From Arthrobacter sp. ok362 (lineage in GTDB: Bacteria > Actinomycetota > Actinomycetes > Actinomycetales > Micrococcaceae), in the NCBI RefSeq assembly GCF_900102785.1, contig NZ_FNGC01000006.1, positions 1 to 64,000 of the forward strand: a stretch of 64,000 nt of DNA, read 5' to 3'. Under the pieces are notes generated by a model, which was given only the letters and a program-made list of their open reading frames with translations, did no database searches and was not told the DNA's origin. A program made the translations under genes and the position numbers. Of this stretch, positions 36,801-44,948 are shown piece by piece. Every line of letters starts with the position of its first letter. Position 1 is the stretch's first letter.

Positions 36801-37601
36801 GTCGAATGACTTTGCGCGCGTGTAAAGAGTGGCAACGGCCTCATACTGCCAGTGTTCACGATCCAGCGCGACATCGGCAGTTGCCGAAATCCAGAAGTCA
36901 CGCCTGAATAGTTTGTTGGCGAGGGCACCATCCAGCAGTATCTCCGGGACTTCCGCCACGGTCACGGCGGGCCGAGGTTCACCGTGGATTTTCTGCTGCC
37001 ATGGCGGGGTGGAGATGATTTTGCCCTTCACGATTCCGGTCATGCCGACGGCGAAGGACGAGCCTGTCTCACGCAGCGAGCGGAGCATGGTGTCCAAGCT
37101 TTGTTTTTCAACCTCATCCCCCGCCGTGAGGAACATCAGGTACGGGGCCCGCGAAGAGGCCACGGCGCGGTTCCGGGCTTCTTCACCACTGACGCCGGAA
37201 AGTGCGAGGTACTTCACACTGCGGTCACGCTTTACGAAGGGCTGTACTGCGCTCTCGCCCACGCCCGCCGACGACGTATCAATGACGATCATTTCCAATG
37301 CGGGCTTCTGGCCAACCAGGCTCCGCAGCGTCATATCTGGATCGGGAGCGTAATCTGCCACCAGGACGACGACGGAGAGCTGTGGCGGCTGAGGGAGGCC
37401 AAGTGGGGATGCGTTGAGCGCACGTTGGACCTTGGCCAAATTGGCCGGATGGGCCAACTTCCGGATCTGCTTTTGCTGCTCCGGAGGCAACGCCCGCCAT
37501 GCACGCCTCAGATTCCTCTTAGCAGCGGCTTTCAACGAAGCTATGGCTTGGCTCTCTTTGCGACCTGGCATTCTTAGATTCGCTTCTTTCGTCGTTTCCA
37601 A
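33864..37601 (-). CDS. Giant TagF-like polymerase with a degenerate GT2 domain
   Basis: A 1245-residue protein. Residues 1-70 are basic and helical. Residues 75-290 have the outline of a GT2 domain (QLSVVVLVADYAPDPDMTL) but lack the usual DDGS and DxD residues (MIVIDTSSAG, MFLTAGDE). Residues 440-660 resemble the beta module of the protein at 27379 (LVIGGHAYISSVDP). Residues 870-1235 are a complete CDP-glycerol glycerophosphotransferase domain: QTWHGTPLKKLG, EGYPRNDSL, LYAPTWRDD, LLRGHHN, NDYSSVMFDFCVTGKP. It should polymerise or prime polyol phosphate on the cytoplasmic membrane face. It is transcribed away from the CDP-ribitol genes, with the GT2 gene downstream. Confidence 0.85.
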   Translation of the reverse strand: METTKEANLRMPGRKESQAIASLKAAAKRNLRRAWRALPPEQQKQIRKLAHPANLAKVQRALNASPLGLPQPPQLSVVVLVADYAPDPDMTLRSLVGQKPALEMIVIDTSSAGVGESAVQPFVKRDRSVKYLALSGVSGEEARNRAVASSRAPYLMFLTAGDEVEKQSLDTMLRSLRETGSSFAVGMTGIVKGKIISTPPWQQKIHGEPRPAVTVAEVPEILLDGALANKLFRRDFWISATADVALDREHWQYEAVATLYTRAKSFDVLDRKVVNTSLDSAIRPPSRGLICETGYLEDRLHRLESLAAAVRAVAAPGDYRRLLSGELGNGLFRYYEVVPRTSPEYWDLLHATVRRLSEGQELDWDLIRIHNRLILSAVLADKREDVIRICNHRSDYASSFPTVLTDSGILAQPLYLEELSTYDPRLLPCRDIDLRLVSKLTRFDWQDDGQLVIGGHAYISSVDPINGNLSIQASLVNASSGEAVPLAVARHTDKSIDWESNDNWTSYSDAGFSTTIDPAVMLEGNGAAAPVSWYVLLTVSAGGRTLTAPLMRRDLNGSTGQLPVGPMQGTTRMAVEMRAATGLTFVPVAPHYVATSLELAGRTLKLTVEAHAAPVATRVSIESTKFGIRKTATFQEVEGNRAVYLIDVPALGSGARTTAEYEWHLRLESGVKAPQPVAWPEGTAELEARSDQTRSLRLGLTGYGFITLEERKSRVIASAVEVSPDKRILRIEGSADLPVTRAPRFVLSSGKAVIPATDVVLAVRTNEGSNHFSAQFLLPHRPWGGDEVMPETGAYSVRHVPRGVDDHMGYWIPASSGLQTQMPRRIEADRLEIGVSRAPKAALTIHLRPPFAEDETGRFDQQTLRTPVTRAGSAELKDAVLFMCFGGRRATDSPRRLLEEFQRRGSQWPLYWAVADFSVPVPAGTEAVLIGSRKWYQLLTESRILINNNNFPFYFRKREGQVYIQTWHGTPLKKLGNDVARTSFSLSYWNLMWREAEYWDALLAQNEYAAGVLANCFGFEGRVVAEGYPRNDSLTPERMEQNRAAIRTNLGIPDGKTAILYAPTWRDDAKNDSRQYEMVTYLDFEKAQQQLGDDYVLLLRGHHNIASQRQTAANKFVIDVTEYPEVNDLYTAADILVNDYSSVMFDFCVTGKPIVFLTPDIAQYRDATRGFYFDLEEKAPGPLHNTTDEVVRSIKNISAVSRRYAPKYEAFVKMFAPYCDGEATSRVFDALWPDKEAIGITSSTD

Positions 37602-37720
37602 CCAGTGGTTGTTACTTCGTCATTAGGTACAAGTAGATGACGCTGCCTCCGCGCCGGCCGCTGACACTCTGTCAATAATCGCACGGCATCCCGCGACAGG
37701 CCGATCCAAGGGGCTCAAAT

Positions 37721-39526
37721 TTAGAAGGGCTTGTTGAGGATCAAGTCGACATTCTGGTCCTCGATGCCGCCACTTATCTCAGCGCGGTCCAGCCCTGGAC
37801 GGTTCAAGGCGAGCTCGAGGCTCAACGCCGCAAGAGACGCGGCAGTGTGCTCTCCTTCGTACAGCACACCCTCCGGCGTCGAATGGTCCACCAAAGTCGC
37901 CGCGATTGACAGCGTTCCGTCGCCGTTGTCCATGAGTTCGACAACTCTCGATTGCTGCGGATAGTCAATGAGGGACGCCGTGGTAATTTCCCAGAATCCG
38001 CCAGATCCATGCTTCCCTTTGTGCGGTGTCACTCGGTGCTTGTGCCTGTGGCCGTTCATCCAGGCGACCACATTTGGGTAGCGGGAAAGCAGCCCCAGGA
38101 CTGCCGATCGATTCAACGGCGGCCGGCCGCCGTCGGACGACTGTTCCTCCTCATCAAAGGTGGAGAGGGGATGGTGGCTGAACAACACCACAAGACGGCC
38201 TTGGCCACTGGATGCGGTGAGCTTGCCCTTTGAATCGTAGTAGTTCGCCGAAGCACCCCTGAGTTGTTCCTCAAGCCAGTCCGCCTGGCCCGCATCCAGG
38301 ACGGCCTTGATGCTCCCGTCCGGGCTCGCCGTGTTCAGCATGATGCCGATTACCTCAGGAGCGATGTCGAAGGTGTAGTACGGCTTCGCTTCGGCATCAG
38401 GGCCGGAACCAAACTGCACCTTGGCTTCACCGTCCGGCAAGGCGTCCATGAACTCTGCCTTGGTGAATGGGCGGCGTAGTTTCGAGGCACGCACGGTTCG
38501 GGAAGGCAATGATGTGATAAGCCTGCGGCGTTCGCTCCCATTTGAACGTCTGACATCATTCCAGAAGTCAGTGGCGTTCATGCCTTGCGGGAGCTGAATC
38601 GGAAGCCGGTCACCGGTTCGAAGAGCGTCAACGAACTCGGCCTTTGCGGAAATCGTGCCTGACGGAGACCGCCCGGCTTCATCGTGATTTCCCACGCCGA
38701 TGTACCACGGGAAATCTGAGCCCTGCGCCCTTACCGGCTTGATGGCCGCCGTGAGGAATCCGGGAACGGTGGGGTAACCGTGAAGCGCCTTCCAGTCATC
38801 CGGGGAGATCAGCGTATTTTCCGGCTCGGGATGCCAAATGCTCTTCGACAGTTCGCGGGGAGCCGGACCGTGATCTTGGACGCCGTCGTAGGCAGCGGTG
38901 GGATGTGAGGTCACGGATCCGCCCTTGAAAACACCGACGGCGGCTGAGAGTTCACCGACGGCAAAGGTGTTGGTGACGTCACCCGTGGTCACTAGGCAGT
39001 CCAGAGGCCGTTCGCTGAGGGGGCCGAAGCGGACGGCGTTGAGCTTCCGGACCGTCGCGTCCAGGACGTGGACCGTCAAGAGATCCTGGGGCCTAAATTT
39101 CCCGGACGACGGATACCCGTCCGAGAAGTCAAAGTATTGCCAGAGGAAGGACAGCCTGCCGGGATTGGCTGCGTCGAGAACGTGGGCGTCCGTCAGATGC
39201 CCGAACGTGGCCAGCCCGATTCGCCGGCCGCTAACAGCGCGGCTCCGGGTGCAGAGGTCCTCACGGACGAGCGTCTCAAGGGCCGGTCCGCGCGCCAGCC
39301 TCTGGTACGGCAGGCGAGGCGCGGCCCGGGATCCTAAGATGACGGTGGCTTCCAGTGTTGACAGCGGTGCTGAAGGCTCTGGCATGGCCTGTGCGTTCCC
39401 CGGAGATGTGGACGAAGACTCGGGTGAAGATCCGGAAACCCTCAACACAGTGACGCCGATAGTGCCAGCCAGAGACCACCGGAGGGCGTCTCGCCGTGAT
39501 ACTGGCGTCTTGTTCGGCTGTCGCAC
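37721..39526 (-). CDS. Tat-exported metallophosphoesterase (PPA1498-like)
   Basis: A 601-residue protein with a twin-arginine signal (SRRDALRWSL at 9-18 and a hydrophobic stretch after it), so it is probably exported folded. The body is a calcineurin-type phosphoesterase: FGHLTDAHVLDA, VTTGDVTNT, IGVGNHDE, LFSHHPLSTF and NGHRHKHRV supply the di-metal ligands. The layout resembles the actinobacterial TIGR03767/PPA1498 family, whose substrate I do not know. Between surface-polymer genes, a role in removing phosphate from wall polymer or lipid carrier is possible but unproven. Confidence 0.78.
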   Translation of the reverse strand: MRQPNKTPVSRRDALRWSLAGTIGVTVLRVSGSSPESSSTSPGNAQAMPEPSAPLSTLEATVILGSRAAPRLPYQRLARGPALETLVREDLCTRSRAVSGRRIGLATFGHLTDAHVLDAANPGRLSFLWQYFDFSDGYPSSGKFRPQDLLTVHVLDATVRKLNAVRFGPLSERPLDCLVTTGDVTNTFAVGELSAAVGVFKGGSVTSHPTAAYDGVQDHGPAPRELSKSIWHPEPENTLISPDDWKALHGYPTVPGFLTAAIKPVRAQGSDFPWYIGVGNHDEAGRSPSGTISAKAEFVDALRTGDRLPIQLPQGMNATDFWNDVRRSNGSERRRLITSLPSRTVRASKLRRPFTKAEFMDALPDGEAKVQFGSGPDAEAKPYYTFDIAPEVIGIMLNTASPDGSIKAVLDAGQADWLEEQLRGASANYYDSKGKLTASSGQGRLVVLFSHHPLSTFDEEEQSSDGGRPPLNRSAVLGLLSRYPNVVAWMNGHRHKHRVTPHKGKHGSGGFWEITTASLIDYPQQSRVVELMDNGDGTLSIAATLVDHSTPEGVLYEGEHTAASLAALSLELALNRPGLDRAEISGGIEDQNVDLILNKPF

Positions 39527-39617
39527 TTGCTAATGTAACCCTTGCTGTTGCGATCGGCTTGCGGTGGCGTCATTCGCCTGAGCCGCCAAACTTCGGGCGG
39601 CTTCTAGTGAGCTGCCC

Positions 39618-40316
39618 TTAGAGGCTGGCGTTGGCCCGGACCAGGTCGTCCGGGAAGTCGACCTCCACAGCGTAGAACTCGCTGATGTCCACTGGGGTCC
39701 ATTTGACGTCGTCCTGCTTGATGGTCAACTCGATCGCGGCCTCGAAGTAGTCCTGGTCATCGACCTCAATGAGTCGCTTAAGGAACTTCTTCTTGTCCTT
39801 CGAACTGACGAAGTTGATGCCAACAGCCTCGCCCTGGGCAACATCGGCGGGGACAATCTTGGACAGCTCCAGGATGTTGCCATCAGCGTCAGTGGTGTAT
39901 TTGACTTCCTCGTCGGAAACCGAGGACACATCAACGGTAACGAAGGATTCATCACGCTTGATGTAGGGCGCCAGCATCCGAAGAATGTCGGGGTCGAACA
40001 CGACGTCGCCGTTCATCCAGAGGACGCCACCCTTGGCCGAATTCCGGATTGCCTTCAGGAGGCTCTTGGAGGTGTTGGTCTGGTCAAAGTTCTCGTTGTA
40101 CACAAACGACGCGTTCGGCACGTGTTCGAGGATCATTTCGAGCTTGAAACCGACAGCAATGGTGAGGCGGAGGCCCTTGCCGAATGCTTTCCGCAGGTTC
40201 TGGACCTGCTGGTGCATGATGGTGCGCCCATCACTGAGCTCTGTCATGGGCTTCGGGTGCGGGCGCGCCAACCGCGTTCCCATTCCGGCGGCAAGAATTA
40301 CGGCCTGAACTCTCAT
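39618..40316 (-). CDS. LicC-like nucleotidyltransferase
   Basis: A 232-residue sugar-nucleotide-type transferase. The N-terminal VILAAGMGTRLARPHPKPM is the nucleotide-binding loop; WMNGDVVFDP and the late VDISEFYAVEVDFPDDL fit the LicC-like (phosphocholine cytidylyltransferase) branch. LicC makes CDP-choline for decorating teichoic acids. No choline kinase (LicA) or phosphocholine transferase (LicD) is present here, so the phosphorylated substrate may be a different small alcohol or a sugar phosphate. It stands alone, reading toward the phosphoesterase gene. Confidence 0.7.
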   Translation of the reverse strand: MRVQAVILAAGMGTRLARPHPKPMTELSDGRTIMHQQVQNLRKAFGKGLRLTIAVGFKLEMILEHVPNASFVYNENFDQTNTSKSLLKAIRNSAKGGVLWMNGDVVFDPDILRMLAPYIKRDESFVTVDVSSVSDEEVKYTTDADGNILELSKIVPADVAQGEAVGINFVSSKDKKKFLKRLIEVDDQDYFEAAIELTIKQDDVKWTPVDISEFYAVEVDFPDDLVRANASL

Positions 40317-40379
40317 GTGTCTTTCCTCTTCTGTGGGCGATCCGGGTGGCGGGAGCGGCGAGCCGTCGCATCGCTAGAG

Positions 40380-40401
40380 ATCGCCCCGGAATCGCCCCGG
40401 A
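40380..40401 (+). repeat. Short tandem repeat upstream of the LicC-like gene
   Basis: Two adjacent copies of an 11-base unit (ATCGCCCCGGA) lie in the 238-base gap between the LicC-like gene and the truncated wecB. I see no gene in the gap; on the minus strand a TATGCT box near 40445 could be part of a promoter for the LicC-like gene. Confidence 0.4.
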
Positions 40402-40554
40402 ACTGTGTGGACGCCCCAGAAGGGCGCTTCCCCCGCGTCCAAGCATAAGGGTTGAGCATCGGTGTCACCGAATGATGCGGGCAATCCTACGTTAATGCTG
40501 TGTTAACTTCCCGGCGAACATCCCGTTGCCGTGGCGCAATATTGCGACAGGTGC

Positions 40555-41635
40555 CTACCCGCCGCTGAACTCGCTAATCCGGGACCCCACGCCCATCAGT
40601 TCTTCGATGGCGGCAACGGTCCGCGCTGCGGCCTTGCCGTCCCCGTAGGGATTGACGGCGTTTGCCATCGCGGAAAAATGGCCGTGCTCGTGGAGCAGGC
40701 GGGTCACCTCGTCGACGATCCGCTCTTCGTCCGTGCCTATGAGCTTCACGGTGCCGGCTTCCAGGGCCTCGGGCCGTTCGGTGTTTTCCCGCATCACCAG
40801 GACCGGCTTGCCGAGGCTTGGAGCTTCCTCCTGGACTCCGCCAGAGTCCGTTAACACCACATGGGAAAGTGACAGCAGTCGAGTGAATTCGCCGTAGGCC
40901 AGCGGTTCCGTGACCAGGATGTTGGCCTTGCCCTCCAGCGCGGGAAGCACTGCCTCGCGCACCACGGGATTCTTGTGGGCGGGCAGGACGATCACGAGGT
41001 CCGGCTCGGCGTCGGCGATCCGGGCCAGCGCCCGTCCCACGCTGCGCATGGATTCGCCCTGGTTTTCGCGGCGGTGCGTGGTGACCAGCAGGATTCGGCG
41101 ACCGCTGGCGGCCAGTTCTTCCAGTTTGGGATCCGTGAAGGGGAGCTGCTTGTCCACCGTGGCGAGCAGGGCATCGATCACCGTATTTCCGGTCACCACG
41201 ATGTCCTGGGGGCTGATGCCTTCCCTCAGCAGGTTTCCCCTGCTGGTGGACGTTGGCGCCAGATGCAGGCGGGTGATCTGGCTGGTGATCTTGCGGTTGG
41301 CTTCCTCCGGAAAAGGGGAGAGCAGGTCGCCACTGCGCAGGCCGGCCTCGACGTGGACCACCGGGATGCCGTGATAGAACGCGGCGATGGCGGCGGCCGT
41401 GGACGTGGTGGTATCGCCCTGGACAACGACGGCGTCTGGCCTCGACTGGGCGAAGAGCGTCTCCAAGCCGTCGATGGTGCGCGTCATGATGGCGGACAGC
41501 GACTGTCCCTGCTGCAGGATGTTGAGGTCATGGTCCGGAACAATGCCGAACAGTTCGTTGACCTGGTCCAGCATCTCGCGGTGTTGCCCGGTGACAGTCA
41601 CGATGCAGCGGAAGTGCGGAGCCTCCTGGAGGGTT
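40555..41635 (-). pseudogene. wecB: 5'-truncated UDP-GlcNAc 2-epimerase (second wecB)
   Basis: The frame is homologous to the intact WecB at 11401 from TLQEAPHFRCIVTVTGQ to the end and retains HVEAGLRSGD, VTTHRRENQG and DSGGVQEEAP. The first 25 or so residues, including GTRPEAIK that contacts UDP, are missing. Homology stops at about 41635, where the stop codon of the next upstream gene begins four bases away. The only nearby in-frame GTG (41601) lies 21 bases from the AGGAGG sequence, too far for normal initiation. It is therefore probably dead, with the intact copy taking over. The rest shows no frameshift, so the loss may be recent. Confidence 0.75.
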
Positions 41636-41638
41636 CGT

Positions 41639-41959
41639 TCAGCCCAGCAGCAGCAAGGCGATCACGAGTGTCGGGACGCTAACCACAACGAATATAACGG
41701 CAATCAGTGCCGCCATGCGCTTGCGACGGTATGCCACTTCCTGGTCGTCGAGGTCCAGGTCGGCGGCCCGCTTGGCCGGCGCTGGCCGTTCGCCTTCTTG
41801 TTCCTGCGTCGTCGGTTCACGCGGTGCGCGGACGGGCAGCGGAAGCGGCTCGGCGTCTGGGACCAGGAGCGTATCTGGAATGTCCTCGTGCAGGCGCCGT
41901 CTGCGCAGGTGCCGTGGTGCGGCAGCCAGCGAGGGAGTGCCGTCGGAAGAGTGTTCCAG
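41639..41959 (-). CDS. Small membrane protein with a CTG start
   Basis: A frame of about 106 residues ends with one membrane helix (AALIAVIFVVVSVPTLVIAL) preceded by a basic segment (AYRRKRM); the N-terminal 75 residues are charged, with an RRRR and many Asp/Glu. No ATG, GTG or TTG exists between the in-frame stop upstream and the helix. A CTG at 41957-41959 stands five bases after AGGAGG and would give (M)EHSSDGTPSL. The protein is unidentified. It ends exactly where the truncated wecB begins, so it may originally have been the gene before wecB. Confidence 0.6.
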   Translation of the reverse strand: MEHSSDGTPSLAAAPRHLRRRRLHEDIPDTLLVPDAEPLPLPVRAPREPTTQEQEGERPAPAKRAADLDLDDQEVAYRRKRMAALIAVIFVVVSVPTLVIALLLLG

Positions 41960-42041
41960 CGTGTCCTCCTCGCCTCGGTCAGAAGCCCAAACCGGCTGAC
42001 CAGTTCAACCGGATGAGGTTCAATTGTTACATTTCCGTCCC

Positions 42042-42653
42042 CTAATTGGCGCATTCCGGCCGCAAGGAAACGTCCATGAGGCCTCCGGTTTCGATCACAA
42101 ACCGCCGGATCCACTGGCCCAGATCCAGATCCGGATGCGAGGCAACCATCTGGACTTCCGCCGTCGTGCACTGTCCGATGAGACGGCCGGCGCGGGTTAC
42201 GTGGTAGCTGGAAGTCACCACGGTGACAGACTTCCAGCCGTTGGCCTCGATCAGCCGGGAGATTGCCCGCGCTTCTCCGCGGGTGTCCAGGTCCGGGGGC
42301 CTGAAACAGACAACGCTCGGGTTCGGAAAGACTGCTGAATTGCAGGCCTCATCCGCCTCGCGGTTGCCGAAAGTGTCCGTGTGCGAGATCACCAGGACCG
42401 GGATGCCGAATCCGGCCTGGATCTGGCGGGCCACCGGGAGGCGTTCGGAGGCCGCGCCGCCCAGCATGATGACGGCGTCCGTCCGGTGCACGCTGAGCGG
42501 ATCCACGTTGACGAACAGTTGAACGGCAATGATCAGCCACAGCAGGACGCCTCCGACGGCGAAGGCGAGCACCCGGCGGGTGGCTGTATTCACTGCGGCG
42601 ACGGAAGGAGGCACGGCTAAGAGTTTACGTCGCTCTCGCCAAACAGATCTCAA
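42042..42653 (-). CDS. YdcF-family (DUF218) membrane protein
   Basis: A 203-residue protein with one N-terminal membrane helix (VLAFAVGGVLLWLIIAVQLF) followed by a DUF218 domain: DAVIMLGGAASERLPVA, VLVISHT, the TRGEARAISRL helix, VTVVTSSYHVTRA. YdcF/SanA proteins are linked to envelope functions and lipid-carrier or vancomycin phenotypes, but their reaction is not settled. Start is uncertain: TTG 42653 has AGAAGG directly against it; GTG 42614 has no ribosome site. It is divergent from thiL. Confidence 0.75.
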   Translation of the reverse strand: MRSVWRERRKLLAVPPSVAAVNTATRRVLAFAVGGVLLWLIIAVQLFVNVDPLSVHRTDAVIMLGGAASERLPVARQIQAGFGIPVLVISHTDTFGNREADEACNSAVFPNPSVVCFRPPDLDTRGEARAISRLIEANGWKSVTVVTSSYHVTRAGRLIGQCTTAEVQMVASHPDLDLGQWIRRFVIETGGLMDVSLRPECAN

Positions 42654-42706
42654 CCTTCTGTCTCATCCTTAGGCGAGCCGTCAGGCCCTCGCGGTAGCGT
42701 AGCGTT

Positions 42707-43834
42707 GTGCCTGAAATTGTGCCTGAGACTCCCGTCTCCGACGTTCCTGTCCCCGAAACTGCCGTGTCCAAAATTTCTCCGGCCGAACACCTGCCGCCGG
42801 ACGCCGAGTTGACCGTTGCCGGGCTCTCGGAGTCCCAGTTGCTGGCGCGCATTTTCCCGCGACTCACCATCTCCGAGCCCACTGGCGCGCCGGACGCGGT
42901 GACGTACTTGCAGCTGGGACCGGGGGACGACGCCGCGATAGTCGCCGCGCCGGACGGACGGACTGTGCTGAGCATTGACACCCAGGTGGCCGACCAGGAC
43001 TTCCGGCTCCAATGGAACAACGGCTACCGGACCACCGGGTACGACGTCGGCTGGAAGGCTGCGGCGCAAAACCTCAGCGACATCAATGCCATGGGCGCCC
43101 GGGCCACGTCCCTTGTGGTGAGCCTGACGATGCCGCCGGAGACCCTCGTCTGCTGGGTGGAAGATTTCGCGGACGGCCTCATGGCCGGGATCAGGGGGCT
43201 GGGGGCTCCCGCCTGCTCGGTGGCCGGCGGCGACCTCGGCCGCGGCCGCGAACTGGCAGTCAGCGTGGCCATCCTGGGGACCCTTGACGGCAAGGAGCCC
43301 GTGCTGCGTTCCGGTGCCCGGCCGGGGGACACCGTGGCCCTGGCGGGAACAGTGGGCCGGGCCGCCGCCGGGCTGGCGCTGCTGGAGTCGGACGTCCGCG
43401 TGGAGGACCTGACCACCGAGCAGCGCTCCCTCATGGACACCCAGTGCCGGCCGCAGCCGCCGCTCGCGGCCGGCCCCTTGGCCCGTGAGGCCGGCGCGTC
43501 GGCCATGATGGACATTTCGGACGGCCTGGTCCGTGACGGAAACCGCATGGCGGCCGCGAGCCACGCGGTGCTGAACCTGGAAGCCGCCGCCCTCAAGGAG
43601 CTGGCCGTTGCGCTGCTGCCGGCGTCGGAGCTGTTAAAAGCAGACCCGATGTCCTGGGTCCTCGGCGGCGGCGAAGACCACGGACTGCTGGTCACTTTCC
43701 CGCCAGGGGTTCAGCTCCCTCCCGGGTTCACTGCGATAGGCTCGGTAGAGGCCCCTGCACCAACCGAAAGCACGGGAGTAACGATCGCGGGCAGGCCCGC
43801 TGACGCTGTGGGATGGGATCACTTTGCAGACTAG
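42707..43834 (+). CDS. thiL: Thiamine-monophosphate kinase
   Basis: ThiL phosphorylates thiamine monophosphate to the active cofactor thiamine diphosphate. The 375-residue product has a GPGDDAAIV ATP/Mg loop, IDTQVADQDF, DINAMGARATSLVVSL, MMDISDGLVRD and GGGEDHGLLVTF. The first 45 residues (repeated PETPVSDVPVPET) are a low-complexity extension absent from the usual family length of about 325. GTG 42707 is used as the start; a later start cannot be excluded. It begins the housekeeping block to the right of the island and overlaps the DAK2 gene. Confidence 0.9.
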   Translation: MPEIVPETPVSDVPVPETAVSKISPAEHLPPDAELTVAGLSESQLLARIFPRLTISEPTGAPDAVTYLQLGPGDDAAIVAAPDGRTVLSIDTQVADQDFRLQWNNGYRTTGYDVGWKAAAQNLSDINAMGARATSLVVSLTMPPETLVCWVEDFADGLMAGIRGLGAPACSVAGGDLGRGRELAVSVAILGTLDGKEPVLRSGARPGDTVALAGTVGRAAAGLALLESDVRVEDLTTEQRSLMDTQCRPQPPLAAGPLAREAGASAMMDISDGLVRDGNRMAAASHAVLNLEAAALKELAVALLPASELLKADPMSWVLGGGEDHGLLVTFPPGVQLPPGFTAIGSVEAPAPTESTGVTIAGRPADAVGWDHFAD

Positions 43835-44948
43835 GATTGCCGCCAACGCGCAAGCGATGAAGCGGTGGTTGGGCAAGGCGGAAACCACGCTGGGCAACCA
43901 CAGCGACCGCCTGAACGCCATCAACATCTTTCCCGTGGCCGACGGCGACACCGGCACCAACCTCTACCTGACCGTCCGTGCCGCGGCCCACGCCCTCCAC
44001 GACACGGTGCCGGACACTGCCGCCATGCCCCAAATCAGCGCGAACACGCCGGTGCAGGCGGCCGGCGCGCACGCTCCGGCACACAACGACGTCGGCGCCG
44101 TCCTGGCGCAGGCCGGCCGGGTGGCCATGGAACAGGCCCGTGGCAACTCGGGAACCCTGTTTGCCGTCTTCCTCGCCGCCGCCGCCGAACCGCTGGCCGG
44201 GCACACCCGGATCAGCTCACCGCTGCTGGCCGCGGCCTTGAACCGGGCCCAGATCCGGGCCTGGTCCGCGCTGAGTGATCCCGTGCCCGGCACCATGCTT
44301 TCCGTCATGGAAGCCGCCGCCCGGGCCGCGGCCGCCGTGGACTCCGCACACGACGGCGATGACAGCAACCAGACCCTCGGCCTGGCCCTGGATGCCGCCG
44401 TCGAGGCAGCCCTGGCCGCCGTGGTGCGCACGGAGGACCAGCTCGAGGCCCTGCACGCCGCCCATGTGGTGGACGCCGGCGGCGTGGGCATGCTCCTGAT
44501 CCTGGACTGCCTCCGCTCCGCCGTGCTGGGCGAGGAGCTCCAGAGCGAACTGCTGGACGGCCTGCACGGCTACGACGTCCAGGATCCGCATATCCACGTC
44601 GGCATGCCGCGCGATGAAGGCGTCGAAGTCATGTGCACCATCTCCCTGTCCCCGCTGGACGCCGCCATGATGCGCCAACGGCTCGACGAAATGGGCGACT
44701 CGGTGATCATGAGCCAGGTCGGCGGCGACGCGGAGACCGCCGGGCACTACCGCTGGCGCGTCCACGTCCACGTCCTGGATGCCGAACCCGCCGTCGCGCT
44801 GATCCGTTCCCTGGGCGAGCCCACGGACATGTCCGTGAGCGAGCTCGCGGTGCCACGCGATCCGGAACCACAGGCCGCCACCGTTGCCGCCACCGTTGCC
44901 CCGGCGCTGGCCGCCGAAACCCGAAACCCCGACGGACATGCACGCTGA
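43824..44948 (+). CDS. DAK2-domain protein
   Basis: A 374-residue protein with an N-terminal DAK2 (DhaL-like) nucleotide-binding domain: NAINIFPVADGDTGTNLYLT, QARGNSGTLF, PGTMLSVMEAAA, DAGGVGML. The C-terminal part resembles the half of FakA-like fatty-acid kinases, but the protein is shorter than FakA (about 550). It may phosphorylate a small molecule or acyl chain held by a partner. It lies, as in many actinobacteria, between thiL and recG. TTG 43824 overlaps the thiL end by 11 bases; its own stop lies inside recG. Confidence 0.8.
   Translation: MQTRIAANAQAMKRWLGKAETTLGNHSDRLNAINIFPVADGDTGTNLYLTVRAAAHALHDTVPDTAAMPQISANTPVQAAGAHAPAHNDVGAVLAQAGRVAMEQARGNSGTLFAVFLAAAAEPLAGHTRISSPLLAAALNRAQIRAWSALSDPVPGTMLSVMEAAARAAAAVDSAHDGDDSNQTLGLALDAAVEAALAAVVRTEDQLEALHAAHVVDAGGVGMLLILDCLRSAVLGEELQSELLDGLHGYDVQDPHIHVGMPRDEGVEVMCTISLSPLDAAMMRQRLDEMGDSVIMSQVGGDAETAGHYRWRVHVHVLDAEPAVALIRSLGEPTDMSVSELAVPRDPEPQAATVAATVAPALAAETRNPDGHAR

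Noticed and set aside
41996..42050. Possible riboswitch-like element near the small membrane protein and YdcF gene
   Set aside because: I checked for a TPP-type pattern because thiL is near, but the conserved CTGAGA and later core are absent and the position is not upstream of thiL.
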